Origin: Dryocosmus kuriphilus
Lineage: Eukaryota > Arthropoda > Insecta > Hymenoptera > Cynipidae
Assembly (NCBI GenBank): GCA_038277395.1
Contig: CM076191.1
Span: forward strand, 182,234,687-182,298,686
Reading direction: 5' to 3'
Length of the DNA stretch: 64,000 bases
The notes under the pieces were generated by a model. That model did not search any database. It was given only the letters and a program-made list of their open reading frames with translations, and had not been told where the DNA came from. The position numbers and the translations under genes were made by a program. This document shows positions 36,881-47,330 of this stretch, in pieces. The stretch's first letter is position 1; every line of letters starts with the position of its first letter.

Positions 36881-37172
36881 TCTCCATCCTAACTCCTCCC
36901 CAACCTTTTTTCCTCAATTGTTCTTCCAAGTCTGAGATTAATATATTAAATAGCAGCGGGCTCAGTGGGCACCCTTGTCTCACTGCTCTTGCCAACCAGA
37001 AACTACCTCCCACCTGCTCTGCTATCTTTACGCTGCTTTTTGGCTCTCTAAAAATTTCTGATACTCTCTTTCTTAACCCCTCTCTTATCCCCTTTTTCAC
37101 CATAACCTTTTCTATTTCTTCTCGATCCAGTGAGTCAAACGCTGCCTTCAGGTCCACGAACATTACTATCAT
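36852..37172 (-). pseudogene. LINE reverse transcriptase, palm part A-B
   Basis: A 106-residue frame in register with the one upstream. VMFVDLKAAFDSLDR carries the first catalytic Asp; AVRQGCPLSPLLFNILISDL is the QG-PLSP block. After RKKGWGGV the frame derails: the sequence jumps directly to a later region, so the expected YADD catalytic motif is missing (deletion near 36890-36905). Confidence 0.85.
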
Positions 37173-37184
37173 TCCTCCTTTCTC

Positions 37185-37835
37185 TCATTTAATCCTTTTA
37201 TTCACCAGATAATTCAGAACATAAATGTTATCCATCACCCCTATTCCTTTCCTAAATCCTGTCTGATTCGGTGGCACTATCTTTTTTTCCCCTACCTCTT
37301 TCTTTAACCTTTCCGATAGAACCGTAACATATAACTTATACAGCGTCGGCATTAATGTCACTCCTCTATAATCTTTCACCTCCTCTCCTTTACCTTTTTT
37401 CATTATCGGCAATACTATCCCTTCTTTCCATAACTCCGGCCATCCTTCTCCTCTCCATACTCTATTGCACATTAACCATACCCACTCCTTTAGCTCTTCT
37501 CCCCCATATTTCCAGACTTCATTTGGAATCTCATCTATTCCAGGTGCTTTAGCATCCTTCATTACTTCTATTACCTTGCTTATTTCTTCCCTCGTTATGT
37601 CCTCTTCCTCATCTCTTTCCCTTCCTTCTTTTTCTCCTTTCCTAATCTTCTTTTCTACCCCTCCTAGCAATTCCATAAAATATTTTTTCCACTCTTCCAT
37701 TTCAATATTCTGGTTTACTCTTCTTCTTCTTTTCATTTCTTTATTTACTACCTTCCAAACCTCTTCCTCCGTCCTAGCCTTCTCTGCTTCTTCTTCGAAT
37801 CTTTTATTTTCCTCCTCTTTTTTTCTATCACACAA
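37185..37835 (-). pseudogene. LINE reverse transcriptase, finger region
   Basis: A 216-residue frame. DAKAPGIDEIPNEVWKYGG (about 93-111) is the KAPGxDxIPNE motif, then LPIMKKGKGEEVKDYRGVTL and NQTGFRKGIGVMDNIYVLNY (about 191-210), all canonical non-LTR RT finger motifs. A TGA at 37185 interrupts the frame, which continues in the same register into the palm at 37172. Confidence 0.85.
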
Positions 37836-38065
37836 CTCCGTGTACTCTTTTTTTTACGCCTGTATTCCTCTCCGCTACTTTTTCCCTTTCTCCACTTTCT
37901 TAATTCCCTTCTCACTTCCCTCTTCTTCTCTTTACATTCCTCATCCCATCCATTTCTTCCTCCTTCTTTCCTCCTTTCCTTTTTACTTGTTCCCTCTAAT
38001 ACTCTTTTTATCTTTCCTATCATTATTTCCATTTCTTCGTTTACATTACCCTCACCCATTTCCAT
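37748..38065 (-). pseudogene. LINE ORF2 linker before the RT
   Basis: A 105-residue Lys/Arg/Glu-rich frame at the truncated 5' end. It fits the region between endonuclease and RT in non-LTR ORF2 proteins (GRNGWDEECKEKKREVRREL resembles the W-D-EC-K block usual there). It overlaps the next frame by a frameshift. Confidence 0.65.
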
Positions 38066-38127
38066 ATTCTTTATCCTTTTCTTCCATTGACCAATCCCCT
38101 CAGTTTGTTCGTTAAAATAAACTTCTT

Positions 38128-38945
38128 AGATATTTCTATTAGCAAACTGAACAATTCGATTTACACTGATTGGTACAGGAAAGAAACATGGTCGGGGAGA
38201 TACATAAATTTTAACTCAAATATCGCAACTAAAGACAAAATTTCTGTTATTAATAGCTTAGTAGATAGAGCAGTCACATTGTCAGAAGTAAAATTCAGAA
38301 AAAATAATATTGAACTTGTGAGAGACACTTTGATATCTAATAATTACCCAAAGAAGTTTATTGATACATATATCACAAAAAGATTTGACTTGATAGATAA
38401 AATCAAAGCAACAATGTTGACACCGAGAATCAAAACAATAGCAACACCATAGATTTAAATAGGATTATTGTTCTACCATACATATAAATGAATTTGTTCG
38501 TTTTTCCACTAAAATTTTCAAAGAATTCAATGTAAATGTAATTTTCAAATATGATAAGGACCCGTTTAAATGCTTTTCAAAAAATAAAGATGCAATACCT
38601 TTAGAACTAAACCATCATCACTTATTCTATTCCTTGTGAATGTGGTAGCGTCTACATTGGTCAAACTAAACGCTACTTTAGACACTTCGTGAACATAAAA
38701 ATGATTGTAAAAAAGACTCGAGGAGCACAGCTTTAGTCGACCATGCACATACACTTGATCACATTTTTCATTTTTCTGAGGCCAAAATATTAAGTACAGA
38801 AGCAAATTTTAAGAAACGTATGTTTAAAGAAATGTATCATATTGTAAAACACGACAATTCAGTGAACAAACGTTCAGATATAGAATTTCTCAGTGAAATA
38901 TACCGTACTTTGATTGTAATGACTAATAATTTAAACTTAAAGTAA
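38128..38945 (+). pseudogene. PLE distal RT, linker and GIY-YIG endonuclease
   Basis: Continues the split PLE. An open frame to 38452 covers LDISISKLNNS, TDWYRKETWSGRYINFNSN and DKISVINSLVDRAV, the post-palm and thumb blocks. Then several stops, and from about 38628 CECGSVYIGQTKRY, the heart of the GIY-YIG nuclease, followed by HAHTLDH- and FSEAKIL-like blocks in shifting frames and a natural-looking stop at 38943-38945. The minus frame at 38566-38805 is a shadow. Confidence 0.82.
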
Positions 38946-39180
38946 ATTTAAAATTTAAAAATATACCGCCAAAATTAATGTTGATTACAGCGCCGTACCG
39001 TTTCCTTTTCTTTTCTTCTTTTCGAGGTTAGTCGGTGCATCATTCAGTCATTTTTAGCCTCACTCCTGGGCATGGTGTTCACACTAATGTGGTAAAAAAA
39101 TGCCTTTTATGTTTAATAACAATACTAGTTGTTGCTATATCATGTCCGGGAGTGGGCTAATAGTACATTGCACAACAAGT

Positions 39181-39251
39181 TGAGAATTGACATATTTACC
39201 AGGGACCTGAAGTTGACGGCTTCAGGTCCCTGGTAAATATGTCAATTCTCA
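39181..39251. repeat. perfect 32-bp hairpin with 7-nt loop
   Basis: TGAGAATTGACATATTTACC... at 39181-39212 is exactly complementary to 39220-39251, with TTGACGG as loop. Weaker pairing (GCACAACAAGT with TCGAGTTGTGC) extends the stem by about a dozen bases outward. It abuts the foldback element that follows. Confidence 0.93.
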
Positions 39252-39268
39252 TCGAGTTGTGCATACTA

Positions 39269-40093
39269 CTTTTCACAACGAGTGTATCGAAAATTCGATT
39301 TTCGACGTATGAAGAGCATGAGCGAGAATACGATACGATACCTGTTTCTGTAAAATAAGATAGTCCTCCTCTTCGCCGAAACACCGAACATTTCGTCTCT
39401 GTGTTTTGACGTAGACGCCATTTTGAATGTGTAAATTGGTGTGAACGTAGCTACGAACAAGCGAGAATCGTACATCGATATGCTACGATTTGACACGAAA
39501 ACACCCGATGACTTTTTCTCACTCATTTGGGTTGAGTATGTTACCGTTAATACCCGAAATCAGTTAAAACTAGTTTTAACTAGTTAAAACGCGAAGTAAC
39601 CAAGTCCTTTTGTAAAAACCCGAAGATTTTGTTAATTCCATCTTATTTCGTGTTTTAACTGAAAATATCAGTTAAAACTAGATTGACCCAATTCCCTTTT
39701 AAAAAACACGTTTTAGCGACTGGTCACAGATAAGTGATTGGTCACAGCTGGAAAATTTATTTTTTCAAAGGAGAACCTGGAAAAGGGGGTCGAGATGTGA
39801 TCAATCACTCTTGTGTGACCAGCCGCTAGCACGTGTTTTTTGAAGGGCGAGCTGGAAAAGGGGTCGGAGATGTTGTAATTAACAAAATCTTCGGGTTTTT
39901 ACAAAAGGACTTGGTTACTTCGCGTTTTAACTAGTTACAACTAGTTTTAACTGATTTCGGGTATTAACGGTAACAGAGTAATATAACCCGACGATTGTTT
40001 TCCTCACTCTTGAGGAAGCAACGTGTAATCGGCCAAATTCCCCATGCTCTGCAGACGTCGAAAATCGACTTTTCGATACTCGAGTTGTGAAAA
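39269..40093. mobile_element. palindromic foldback element
   Basis: Outer ends TTTCACAACGAGTGTATCG (39271) and CGATACTCGAGTTGTGAAA are inverted. An inner, nearly perfect pair (39536-39640 against 39878-39980) shares CGTTAATACCCGAAATCAG, the self-complementary AAAACTAGTTTTAACTAG and AAAAACCCGAAGATTTTGTT. The centre (39718-39830) again folds on GACTGGTCACA. The left arm has about 180 bp of extra sequence. No transposase, so probably a MITE. Confidence 0.82.
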
Positions 40094-40341
40094 AATCTTT
40101 TTTCATTATGAGAACCTATATGTTCTTTTTCTATTTTCTCTGATGTTAACCAACAACTATGCTAATGATCTTATACGTCATCATAAAACTTTTTCTCAAC
40201 TTTAAAATTATTGTCCCTGTAAGTAAGCAAAAAAATCTTTTTACATAGAATATATTATTATTTTTTAATATAATCATCGACGAATCATAATCTGTAAAAT
40301 GATATCCTCATTTTAGGCTTACTATCGAAGTTGTCCATTTT

Positions 40342-40398
40342 TTATGTAACTGATGAGGCCAGACGTCGTCCGGCGAAAGCTATTGCTAAAATATATAA
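40342..40398 (+). ncRNA. hammerhead ribozyme (PLE type)
   Basis: CTGATGA at 40350-40356 and GAAA at 40375-40378 form the catalytic core. Stem II is GCC-A-GAC closed on GTC-C-GGC. Stem III is minimal: AGC (40378-40380), loop TATT, GCT (40385-40387), with A40388 at the cleavage position. Stem I pairs TTATGTA (40342-40348) with TATATAA (40392-40398) across a small internal loop. Hammerheads with very short stem III are known from terminal repeats of Penelope-like elements, and this one lies 3' of the split PLE on the same strand, next to a 44-bp inverted repeat. The fold was drawn by eye. Confidence 0.75.
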
Positions 40399-40468
40399 TG
40401 CTTAACGACTAGTAGATCAGCAAAAATTATTTAACATCCTCTGAATAATTGAAGGTTTTATGTTTATA

Positions 40469-40512
40469 CTACAGGCTTATAACCGGCATTTTCGGATTCA
40501 GCGGATCAAAAA
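40469..40512 (-). repeat. 44-bp terminal-type repeat, right copy
   Basis: Inverted partner of 33209-33252 (CTACAGGCTTATAACCGG... GCGGATCAAAAA). It sits just beyond the hammerhead motif. Confidence 0.7.
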
Positions 40513-40974
40513 CTGTAAGACATCCCAAATGCAAAATCAAGAAAAACATTCTTGGTGCTCGCACCTATGGGTTGAATTAATTTCAACCGAGTGGGTCACA
40601 TTGGAAATAATGTCGTACTTTAGTTTGTTGTAAAACCAGTTTTTGATAAGTGATATTTGTCAGAAAAAGAGGTTCAAACACTACAGGAAAGTGTAATAAA
40701 GATTGCAAACAATTTTTTGTTATTTCGTATGTGCCAATACTTATTTTAGGCATCAATTTTTGTAGCATGGAGTTTACGATGGCTATCACTTTGAAACGTT
40801 GTTGAGCGAGTATTCTCACTCTGGTTACATTTACGGTTATTGGACTATTATCCTTACTAAAGCAGTTGGATGCAAATATGTATTCATCTGTTTGGGTACT
40901 GCATTCCTCTCGTAGGATCGTCAGAGACAATTTTAGTTTGATTCGGTCATGAAGTATAGTCGTTTATCCTACTC

Positions 40975-41268
40975 TCTTAATTTCAATCAGTGGAACTTGA
41001 CTGAGAGTCAGTGACGTACTTTTGATTATTTGAATCAGTGTAATTACATTGAGAATCAATGATTATTCACTGAAATGTCAGCATTAGTTCTTTGGTTTTT
41101 CATTAAAAAAAAATGCGTCATTTTCAACTTTTTCTACCGATATCTGGAATTTCAGTAAATAAACACTGATTTTCAGTGATAATTCATTGATTCAAATATT
41201 TAAAAGTACGTCACTGATTTTTAATGGGATTTCACTGATTCTCAGTGAATTTTCACCTATTCGAATGA
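40975..41268. mobile_element. MITE of the AATCAGTG family, copy 1
   Basis: Palindromic: left AGTGACGTACTTTTGATTATTTGA and right its inverted counterpart at about 41190-41215, with repeated CACTGATTCTCAGTGAA-type words on both sides and a short centre near 41110. Confidence 0.75.
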
Positions 41269-41619
41269 TCCTTTCTTTTATCGTTCTGGAGACGAATAAA
41301 AAGCGAAAACCCAGGTGTTAATTTTACAGTTTTACACCAGTGTATAGCCGATGTTAACACAAGTTTCGCGATTTGTGGACAATGCTCATAATCCGTATGT
41401 ATACGTCAACATATAACCAATCAGTATGTTTTCCGAAGCCATGACTGCTCGCACTCTGCACCTAAACGGATCAGAAACCATATGCAATCGTATCTGCTTT
41501 TCTACTTACCTTTAGTTAGGGTGCTTCGCATGCATGCCCGCACGACATATTATAAGTATGCATGACTGCCTCTACCATCACCGCGAACAGCATATATATA
41601 TGCAGTTGTGTCTGTTCTC

Positions 41620-41880
41620 TTAATTTGAATCAGTGGAATTTCACAGAGAACCAGTTGTTATTCACTGAAATTTTAATCATATTTCACTGGGTTTTCAGTA
41701 AAAAAACAACTGGAATTCTTCAGTAAGCGTCATTGAAAATTCAATAAATTTTTTTACTGAGAAATTAGTAAAAGAAACTACTGAGATTTCAGTGAATAAT
41801 CACTGATTCTCAATGAAAATTTACTGCATAAAATAGCCAGAAGTATGTTACTGATTTATAGTGAATTTCCATTTCCATTT
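41620..41880. mobile_element. MITE of the AATCAGTG family, copy 2
   Basis: Begins like copy 1 (CTTAATTTGAATCAGTGGAA) and is dense in TTCACTGAAA / TTTCAGTGAATA words in inverted arrangement, ending TTTATAGTGAATTTCC. About 340 bp of unique sequence separate the two copies. Confidence 0.72.
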
Positions 41881-42034
41881 GTTTAAAAATCGGATCAATG
41901 TCTAAAATTATTTCCTAACTTTAAAAAGAACAGGTTGACCGAGAAATGACCGGAGTTTCTTAAAAGTTACATTTTTTTATTCGAAGTTATTAGAAGTTAC
42001 TTATTTCGTCTTAAAGAATAATACTATTTACAGG

Positions 42035-43180
42035 ATGTCTTTCCCCTATTCTCGTTTCCCCCCTTTTTAAAGCATTCCCATCTTGTCAAGAAACATCCCG
42101 TTTTTTTCTTTTTTCTCGTCTTTCACTCAAATCTGGACTAAATGAAACCTCATAAAAAAATGAAAATTAAGTGTTTGAAAAATCATGTTTTTAGATTAAA
42201 AATTCAACTGTTTGACTGAAAATCAGCTTTTTCGGTTGAAAATACATCTTGTCTGGAAATTAAAATGTATACTTGAAAATTTCTTTCTTTTTGTGTTGAG
42301 AATTCAATTATTTTGTTAAAAATCGATTTTTTTTTAGTTAAAAATTAAACTATGCTGTTGACATAATTTTCTGTTGTTGAAAATATGACTATTCTTTATT
42401 AAAACTTTATTTTTTTGAAAATGTAACTTTTTTCATGAAGAATTCAGATATTTTGTTTGAAAGTTAATATTTTTTTTTCAAAATTCAACTATAAGATTTT
42501 TATTGTATTTTATTTATATTTCATATTTATTTATTTTAAATTTATCTTGTGTGGAAATTCAACTTTTTAATTGAAAATTTCTTTTTTTGTGTTAATAATT
42601 CAACTTTTTGGTTAAAAATTGTTTCTTTTTCAGTTAAAAATTAAATTATGCTTTTGAAAACCAACTTTTTGTTGTTGATAATATAACTATTTTTGGTTCG
42701 AAATGAATCTTTTTTCATCAAAATTTAACTGTTCCATTTTTGGTTGAGAATTCATCTTTTTTAGCTGAAAATTTAACTAATTTTTGTTTTTGGAAATTTA
42801 AAGACTTTGTTAAAAATTCATCTTTGATTGAAAACTCATGTTTTTTGGTTAAAAATTAAACTGTTTGGGTTGAAATTCTTTTTTTTTTTGTGTTGAAAAA
42901 TAATTTTTTTTTAATGAAATGTTTTATTGAATTTTGTTGTTGTTGAATATTCAGCTATATTTGGTTCAAAGTCATGGTTTTTGGTTCAAGTCAATTATAA
43001 CATTTTCGTTTGGGAATTCATCTTTTTTGGCTGAGATTATTTTGTCAAAAATTGGTCTTTTTTTAGATAAAAATTGACTTTTTTATAATAACTTTTTTTA
43101 AAGTAGAAATTTAAATATTTTGGTTTAAATTTTAAGTGTCACATTTTTTGTTGAAAAGTTGTAAACTCAATTATTATTCA
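42035..43180. repeat. dispersed repeat with GTTGAAAATTCAACT array
   Basis: Same header as 19075 (CGTTTCCCCCCTTTTTAAA, AAGAAACATCC, CTCGTCTTTCA), then about 1 kb of degenerate words such as GTTGAAAATTCAACTTTTT, TTGGTTAAAAATT and TTGAGAATTCATCTTTT at roughly 25-45-bp spacing. A related array in the other orientation fills part of the Harbinger element (22630-22990). Confidence 0.8.
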
Positions 43181-43209
43181 ACTATTAAAATAATACATAT
43201 AATTAAAAG

Positions 43210-43277
43210 TTTGTCTAAGTAATTAAAAATTAAAAGCGTTTAAAATTGAAAATTTTTGATAAAAAATGGTTTAAGGG
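43210..43277 (+). repeat. 68-bp perfect direct repeat, copy 1
   Basis: TTTGTCTAAGTAATTAAAAA ... GGTTTAAGGG is identical to 47331-47398, 4121 bp away. Confidence 0.95.
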
Positions 43278-44375
43278 CGGGGAAGGGACGGTCGAAGGGA
43301 TGAGAAAATTACTTTCTCCACGAATAATCTTAGTCCTTCGGGCGGCTAAAAGACTAAGAAAAGTGGGACTTGCCAAGTCTAAAGAGTAAACTCACTTTGC
43401 TTCTATTTATGTGTAATTTGATAATTTTATATGATTTTTAAGGATCAGGATAAAGTCAAGGGCGAAATGATGAGGTTAAAGTATAAGGTTTAAATCTTAC
43501 AAAAAAAAAGAGAAGTATATTTTTGTAACTTACACCTTTTTGTGATGGCGACGCATATATAATGGTTTAATTAAAGCGAAATACTAGACAGCCGGAATAA
43601 AAGTGACATGTTAATAAGTATATAAATAATTGAAATTCGGCAGCAAACTTCGTCCTTTTCTCAAAAGTGAGCCAAAAGGAATTACATAGTTATTCGAGAA
43701 AACGCGTTTTCAGACTGGTGGTCTGCAAGTCCTGAAAGGTTGAACCTTCAAAACTACACTGAAGATTCAAGACCTAGGTCTGCTCAGATAAGTTACCAGG
43801 TTAAACTAGGGAAAGAGACTAACGAGGAAATTTGCAGAGGACCCCCAGGACAGTCAAGAGACATCAACCCCACTCTTGCAACACTGGCCCAAGAGGGTGG
43901 AGACAGGTGAAAGTGGAAGGATAGGAATCAGAAAGGAGGAAAAGATGCAACGTCGAAAAGTTTTCAAATAGAGAGAGTTTCGTGGAAGGAAACTAAAAAA
44001 TTATTATTTTATTGCTCATTTGTCTGTGAGGGTCGGGGGCAACTGCGAACCGTTACTTTCCTAAACCGAAGGAACTTCGAACTTCTGATAATGCCTCGAT
44101 TTTAGGCAGGTTTGTTATAAATGTTGTGGCCGCCGTTGTAAATGATTATTGGTTTCAAAGGCGTTCGTCTGACGTTTTCCGCCCTCAAATCTTCGGGTAG
44201 GATAATCCCTAAATGCAGCAATATTTAGGTGCATATTTTGAAATTTCGAGTACTATTAGGGGATGGAAGTAGATGGAAAGAAAGATAAGATTACGGGGAA
44301 AGCCAGTAGTTAGCAAAGATGGTCCTCAAATATCCCAAGGCGCCTCTGAGAACTCTCTGGAACACCGTTAGAAAA
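43278..44375. other. unique sequence, no gene recognised
   Basis: Moderately GC-rich patches (43270-43400 and 43780-43930) but no open frame or splice structure that could be supported. Confidence 0.45.
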
Positions 44376-44827
44376 CACACCCTGGTGGAAGTTTCGGGCC
44401 CAAACGGAATCCAATTTGAATCCATTTGATTCCGTGTGAATGCGGAATCTGTTTCCGAGTTACTCCGACCTAGTCCATTTGAGTCCGAATGAGTTCGATG
44501 GTCACATGTTCGGAACCAATCGGATTCAAGGTCGGAATCATTCGATGCCATTCGGAATGAATGTCTGTCTCACGGAGTCAGACGGAATGAAAAGTTTCTT
44601 CGGACTTATACGGAATCAATCGGAATGAACACGGAGCGAATAATTGGGACTCAAAAGGAATGGATCGTAATCGGACGGACTCATTGGGAATGAATTCTTC
44701 TTCGATTCCGATTGAGTCCGTGCTTCGGAAACAGATTTCGCATTCATACGTAACCATTGGAAATCGTTCGGAGCCGTTTAGATTCAAACGGACTCAAATC
44801 CATTCCGAATCTTTCACCAGGGCAGTG
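44376..44827. mobile_element. MITE dense in CGGAATC / GGACTC motifs
   Basis: The ends are inverted: CACCCTGGTGGAAG near 44378 and CTTTCACCAGGGCAGTG ending at 44827. The interior is built from about two dozen copies, in both orientations, of short words such as TCGGAAT, GGAATGAA, GAGTCCG and GGACTCA, giving a period near 12-20 bp. The frames at 44291-44848 are by-products. Confidence 0.75.
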
Positions 44828-45479
44828 TACGGTCCTTTTGGCTTCTAATGTGAACAAAGAAAAGGGAACATTTAAATGCTACTTATAATAGGGCACACAT
44901 ACACAACATACTCAAAACAATGGTTAAATTGCAAGAAAAGCCACGCCAGGTCTGTATTTTTCAGAAAAATTTTTTTTTAGGAAACAAAGTAATAAAATCT
45001 ATAATTGAAGTATAAATGAAGTGATTTGATAAGAAAAAAGTTAAAAATTGTTATTAGTCTAATTACTAGACCGTGTCAAATATGAGTATCTCAGGGTATG
45101 TGAATAATCGTATTTACCTGATTGTTTAGATGCTTTTGAAGTTTTGTATGGACAGAAATACTGTACATAATTATAATTTACTCCTACTCGAAGTAATTAA
45201 AAGATTTTTACTTATTTTTTTATACCGGCATTCGCTATTTTGACCAAGAGAAAACAACAATTTGACACAGATCAGCTTTCTCATCAAACTGCAGGACGCC
45301 ATCTTGGCTACTATCGGCAGTCGAGATATGTATCGATATATATCAGAATCGATAGTCGCGTTAGCCCTTTTCAGGGCTTACAAAAAATATACAAAGGATT
45401 AATTTTTAGTGTTCAAAAAACAGTGTTAAAAAATCAGCTCTTATCAGGGCTCACAGACAATAAAAAAAAAATTAGCTAT

Positions 45480-45905
45480 ATTCAGGGGAGAGAAAACATC
45501 GTGGGAAGGGACTTGGAAAGGGGGTAGGGGTTTGATCAACATTTTTTTTAGGAAAAATGAAAGGGGTGTCCTTTTCAGGAAACAGAAGACATACACGAGA
45601 GAACAGGGCTCATAAACAAAAAAAAAACAAACAAAAAATCAGCTATATTTAGGGCAGAGAAAACATCGCCAGAAGGGACTTGGAAAGGGGGTAGGGGTTT
45701 GATAAACATTTTTAGGAAAAATGAAAGGGATGCCTTTTTTAGGAAACAGAAAACATACGCTCAAGAGAATTGGAAAGGGGGTAGGGGTTTTATCAACATT
45801 ATTTCAATAACCAATCAAAGGGGTGCCGTTTTCAGAGCCAGAAAACATGCCCAGGAAGAGATTTGGAAAAGGGGTAGGGGTTTGATTAAGATTATTTTAG
45901 GAGAT
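45480..45905. repeat. tandem repeat at the centre of the foldback element
   Basis: GGAAAGGGGGTAGGGGTTT occurs at 45515, 45682 and 45772 and, with one change, at 45864, with GAAAACAT and AGGAAAAATGAAAGG between. Spacing is 167, 90 and 92 bp, so the unit is about 85-90 bp. The frames at 45240-45527 and 45699-45947 read through it and are not genes. Confidence 0.8.
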
Positions 45906-46070
45906 TACCTTTTCGTCAACTTAAGTTTTCAAAAAGTTTTAGTGTAATAATTTTTAATGTATGAACGAAAAATAAGAATTGAAGAAAAATAAGAATTGAA
46001 ATTGTGTATCGATACGAATCGATACGAATCAAGATCGATACATATCTCGATTGCCGACAGTAACCAAGAT

Positions 46071-46829
46071 CAGTGTTGCCTTTTACGGTACTATAGTACC
46101 CAAAAGGTACAATCTCTAAAAATGGGGTACGTTGATACCACCTTGACAATTCGGGTACAATTGACACGGTACGTTTTTTTTGTGAGGTACTATTTGGTAC
46201 AATTTCACAAAGCGTGCCTTTTTGGTTTTTTAAATCGAGCAATCCAAGTTGACGTCACCATGTAAAAAAGTTAGGCTTGGTAGTATCTTTAATTTTTTCT
46301 TATACGTACATGAAGTCAAAGACAGGAATATGTAGTTTACTAACAAGCCTAACCTTTTGCCTAAAGGACGATAACTTGGACTGCTCTAGTAGAAATTGGT
46401 GACTTCTGATTAGTCGCAGGAATTTTTGTTACCAACCAGGACTCAGAATCTAAAGGTAAACAGCGCTGCGCGCAACCTTAGTAAACTCTCATCCCACTTC
46501 TTTCTCTACAGACCGTCAGAGGAAATGACACAATGGTCATTAGGTTGAAGAAAAGCGTAAAAAGATCCTTGTGCTAAAATTATTTAAATCAAATGTTTAA
46601 GTTGAGATACGCAGATACTTTATTTCATCTTTAGTATCAATAATTTAAGAAATTTAATTAAAATTAAATAAAAAAACAAATTTAAACAATTTAAATCTGA
46701 TAATAATTCAAATTTCGCGCCAAAATTTGGTACTATGTGGCGCTGCGATCTAAAGTACGTTTTCTAAATTTTCGGTACGAATTGCCGCTCCCTGTGGGTA
46801 CTATTTCAATTTTCAGTGTGGCAACCCTG
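46071..46829. mobile_element. hAT-like MITE (759 bp)
   Basis: The ends are CAGTGTTGCC and GGCAACCCTG. The flanking 8-mers ACCAAGAT (46063-46070) and GCCAAGAT (46830-46837) match at seven of eight positions. It interrupts the right arm of the foldback element exactly at CCAAGAT. Many GGTAC words fill the left third. No transposase. Confidence 0.83.
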
Positions 46830-47330
46830 GCCAAGATGGCGTCCTGCAGTTTGATGGGAGAGCTGATTAATGTCAAATGATGCGTTTCTTTTGGTCAAAA
46901 AACCGAATGCCTGAATAAAAAAAAAGAAAATATATTTTAATGAATTGCAGAAGGATGAAATTTTAATTATCTACAGGTATTGTTGCCGTACGGAACTTTA
47001 GAAGCATCTAAACGATCAGGTAAATACGATCATTCACATACGGCGAAACACCCATATTTAACACCTTCTATTAAGTAACATAATAATAATTCTTAACTTT
47101 TTTCTGGTCAAATCACTTCATTAATAGTTCAATTAAAGATCGTAACAGACTGTTTCCTTTAAAAATTTTTTTTTTAGAAAATAGAGAGTTGACGCGGCTA
47201 TTCTGCAATTACACCAAAACAATATATATAGCTAAAATTAATCAAAACTTTCTGCATCCCTAGATGTAATATTCCTTTTATATAAATAAAAGAAAGATGT
47301 GTGAGTTCCAGCTATTCCAGGACATCACAA

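Larger units (their letters stand above)
35606..38112 (-). mobile_element. 5'-truncated LINE inserted in the PLE
   Basis: A perfect 15-bp target-site duplication TAAAATAAACTTCTT lies at 35591-35605 and 38113-38127. The element is minus-strand, with its 3' end at 35606 (tail AATAAAG). The coding remains cover only the pre-RT linker, RT and C-terminal region; the endonuclease and ORF1 are absent, so it is 5'-truncated at 38112. Inside the RT a deletion has removed the YADD motif, and an in-frame TGA lies near 37185. The C-rich/T-rich plus-strand frames here are antisense shadows. Confidence 0.9.
34977..38945 (+). mobile_element. Penelope-like element split by a LINE
   Basis: Plus-strand PLE: N-terminal RT remains from LYGLPKIHK (34977), palm motifs to 35605, then after the inserted LINE the rest of the RT, linker and GIY-YIG endonuclease to the stop at 38945. 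Removing 35606-38112 plus one TSD copy restores KINFLDISIS, the normal RT sequence at this point, which shows the LINE came second. In-frame TAA codons at 35172 and 35199 and several in the endonuclease region show that the PLE was dead or has decayed since. The 5' end is truncated. Confidence 0.88.
44925..47215. mobile_element. 2.3-kb foldback element with a hAT insertion in one arm
   Basis: The left arm 44925-45363 is inverted relative to 45995-46070 plus 46838-47215. Shared blocks include CAGGACGCCATCTTGGC / GCCAAGATGGCGTCCTG, TCGTATTTACCTGAT / ATCAGGTAAATACGA and AAATGAAGTGATTTGA. The right arm is split by the element at 46071-46829. The centre has a tandem repeat. Confidence 0.82.

Noticed and set aside
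35800..38115. Plus-strand Ser/Leu/Pro frames across the LINE at 35.6-38.1 kb
   Set aside because: Shadows of the minus-strand reverse transcriptase frames.
40583..40930. 115-residue minus frame
   Set aside because: Composition is protein-like, but I see no domain, homologue or splice context; it may be a decayed transposon piece, too uncertain to call.
44291..44848. Overlapping Asn/Ser/Glu-rich frames on both strands
   Set aside because: Produced by the CGGAATC/GGACTC word array of the MITE.
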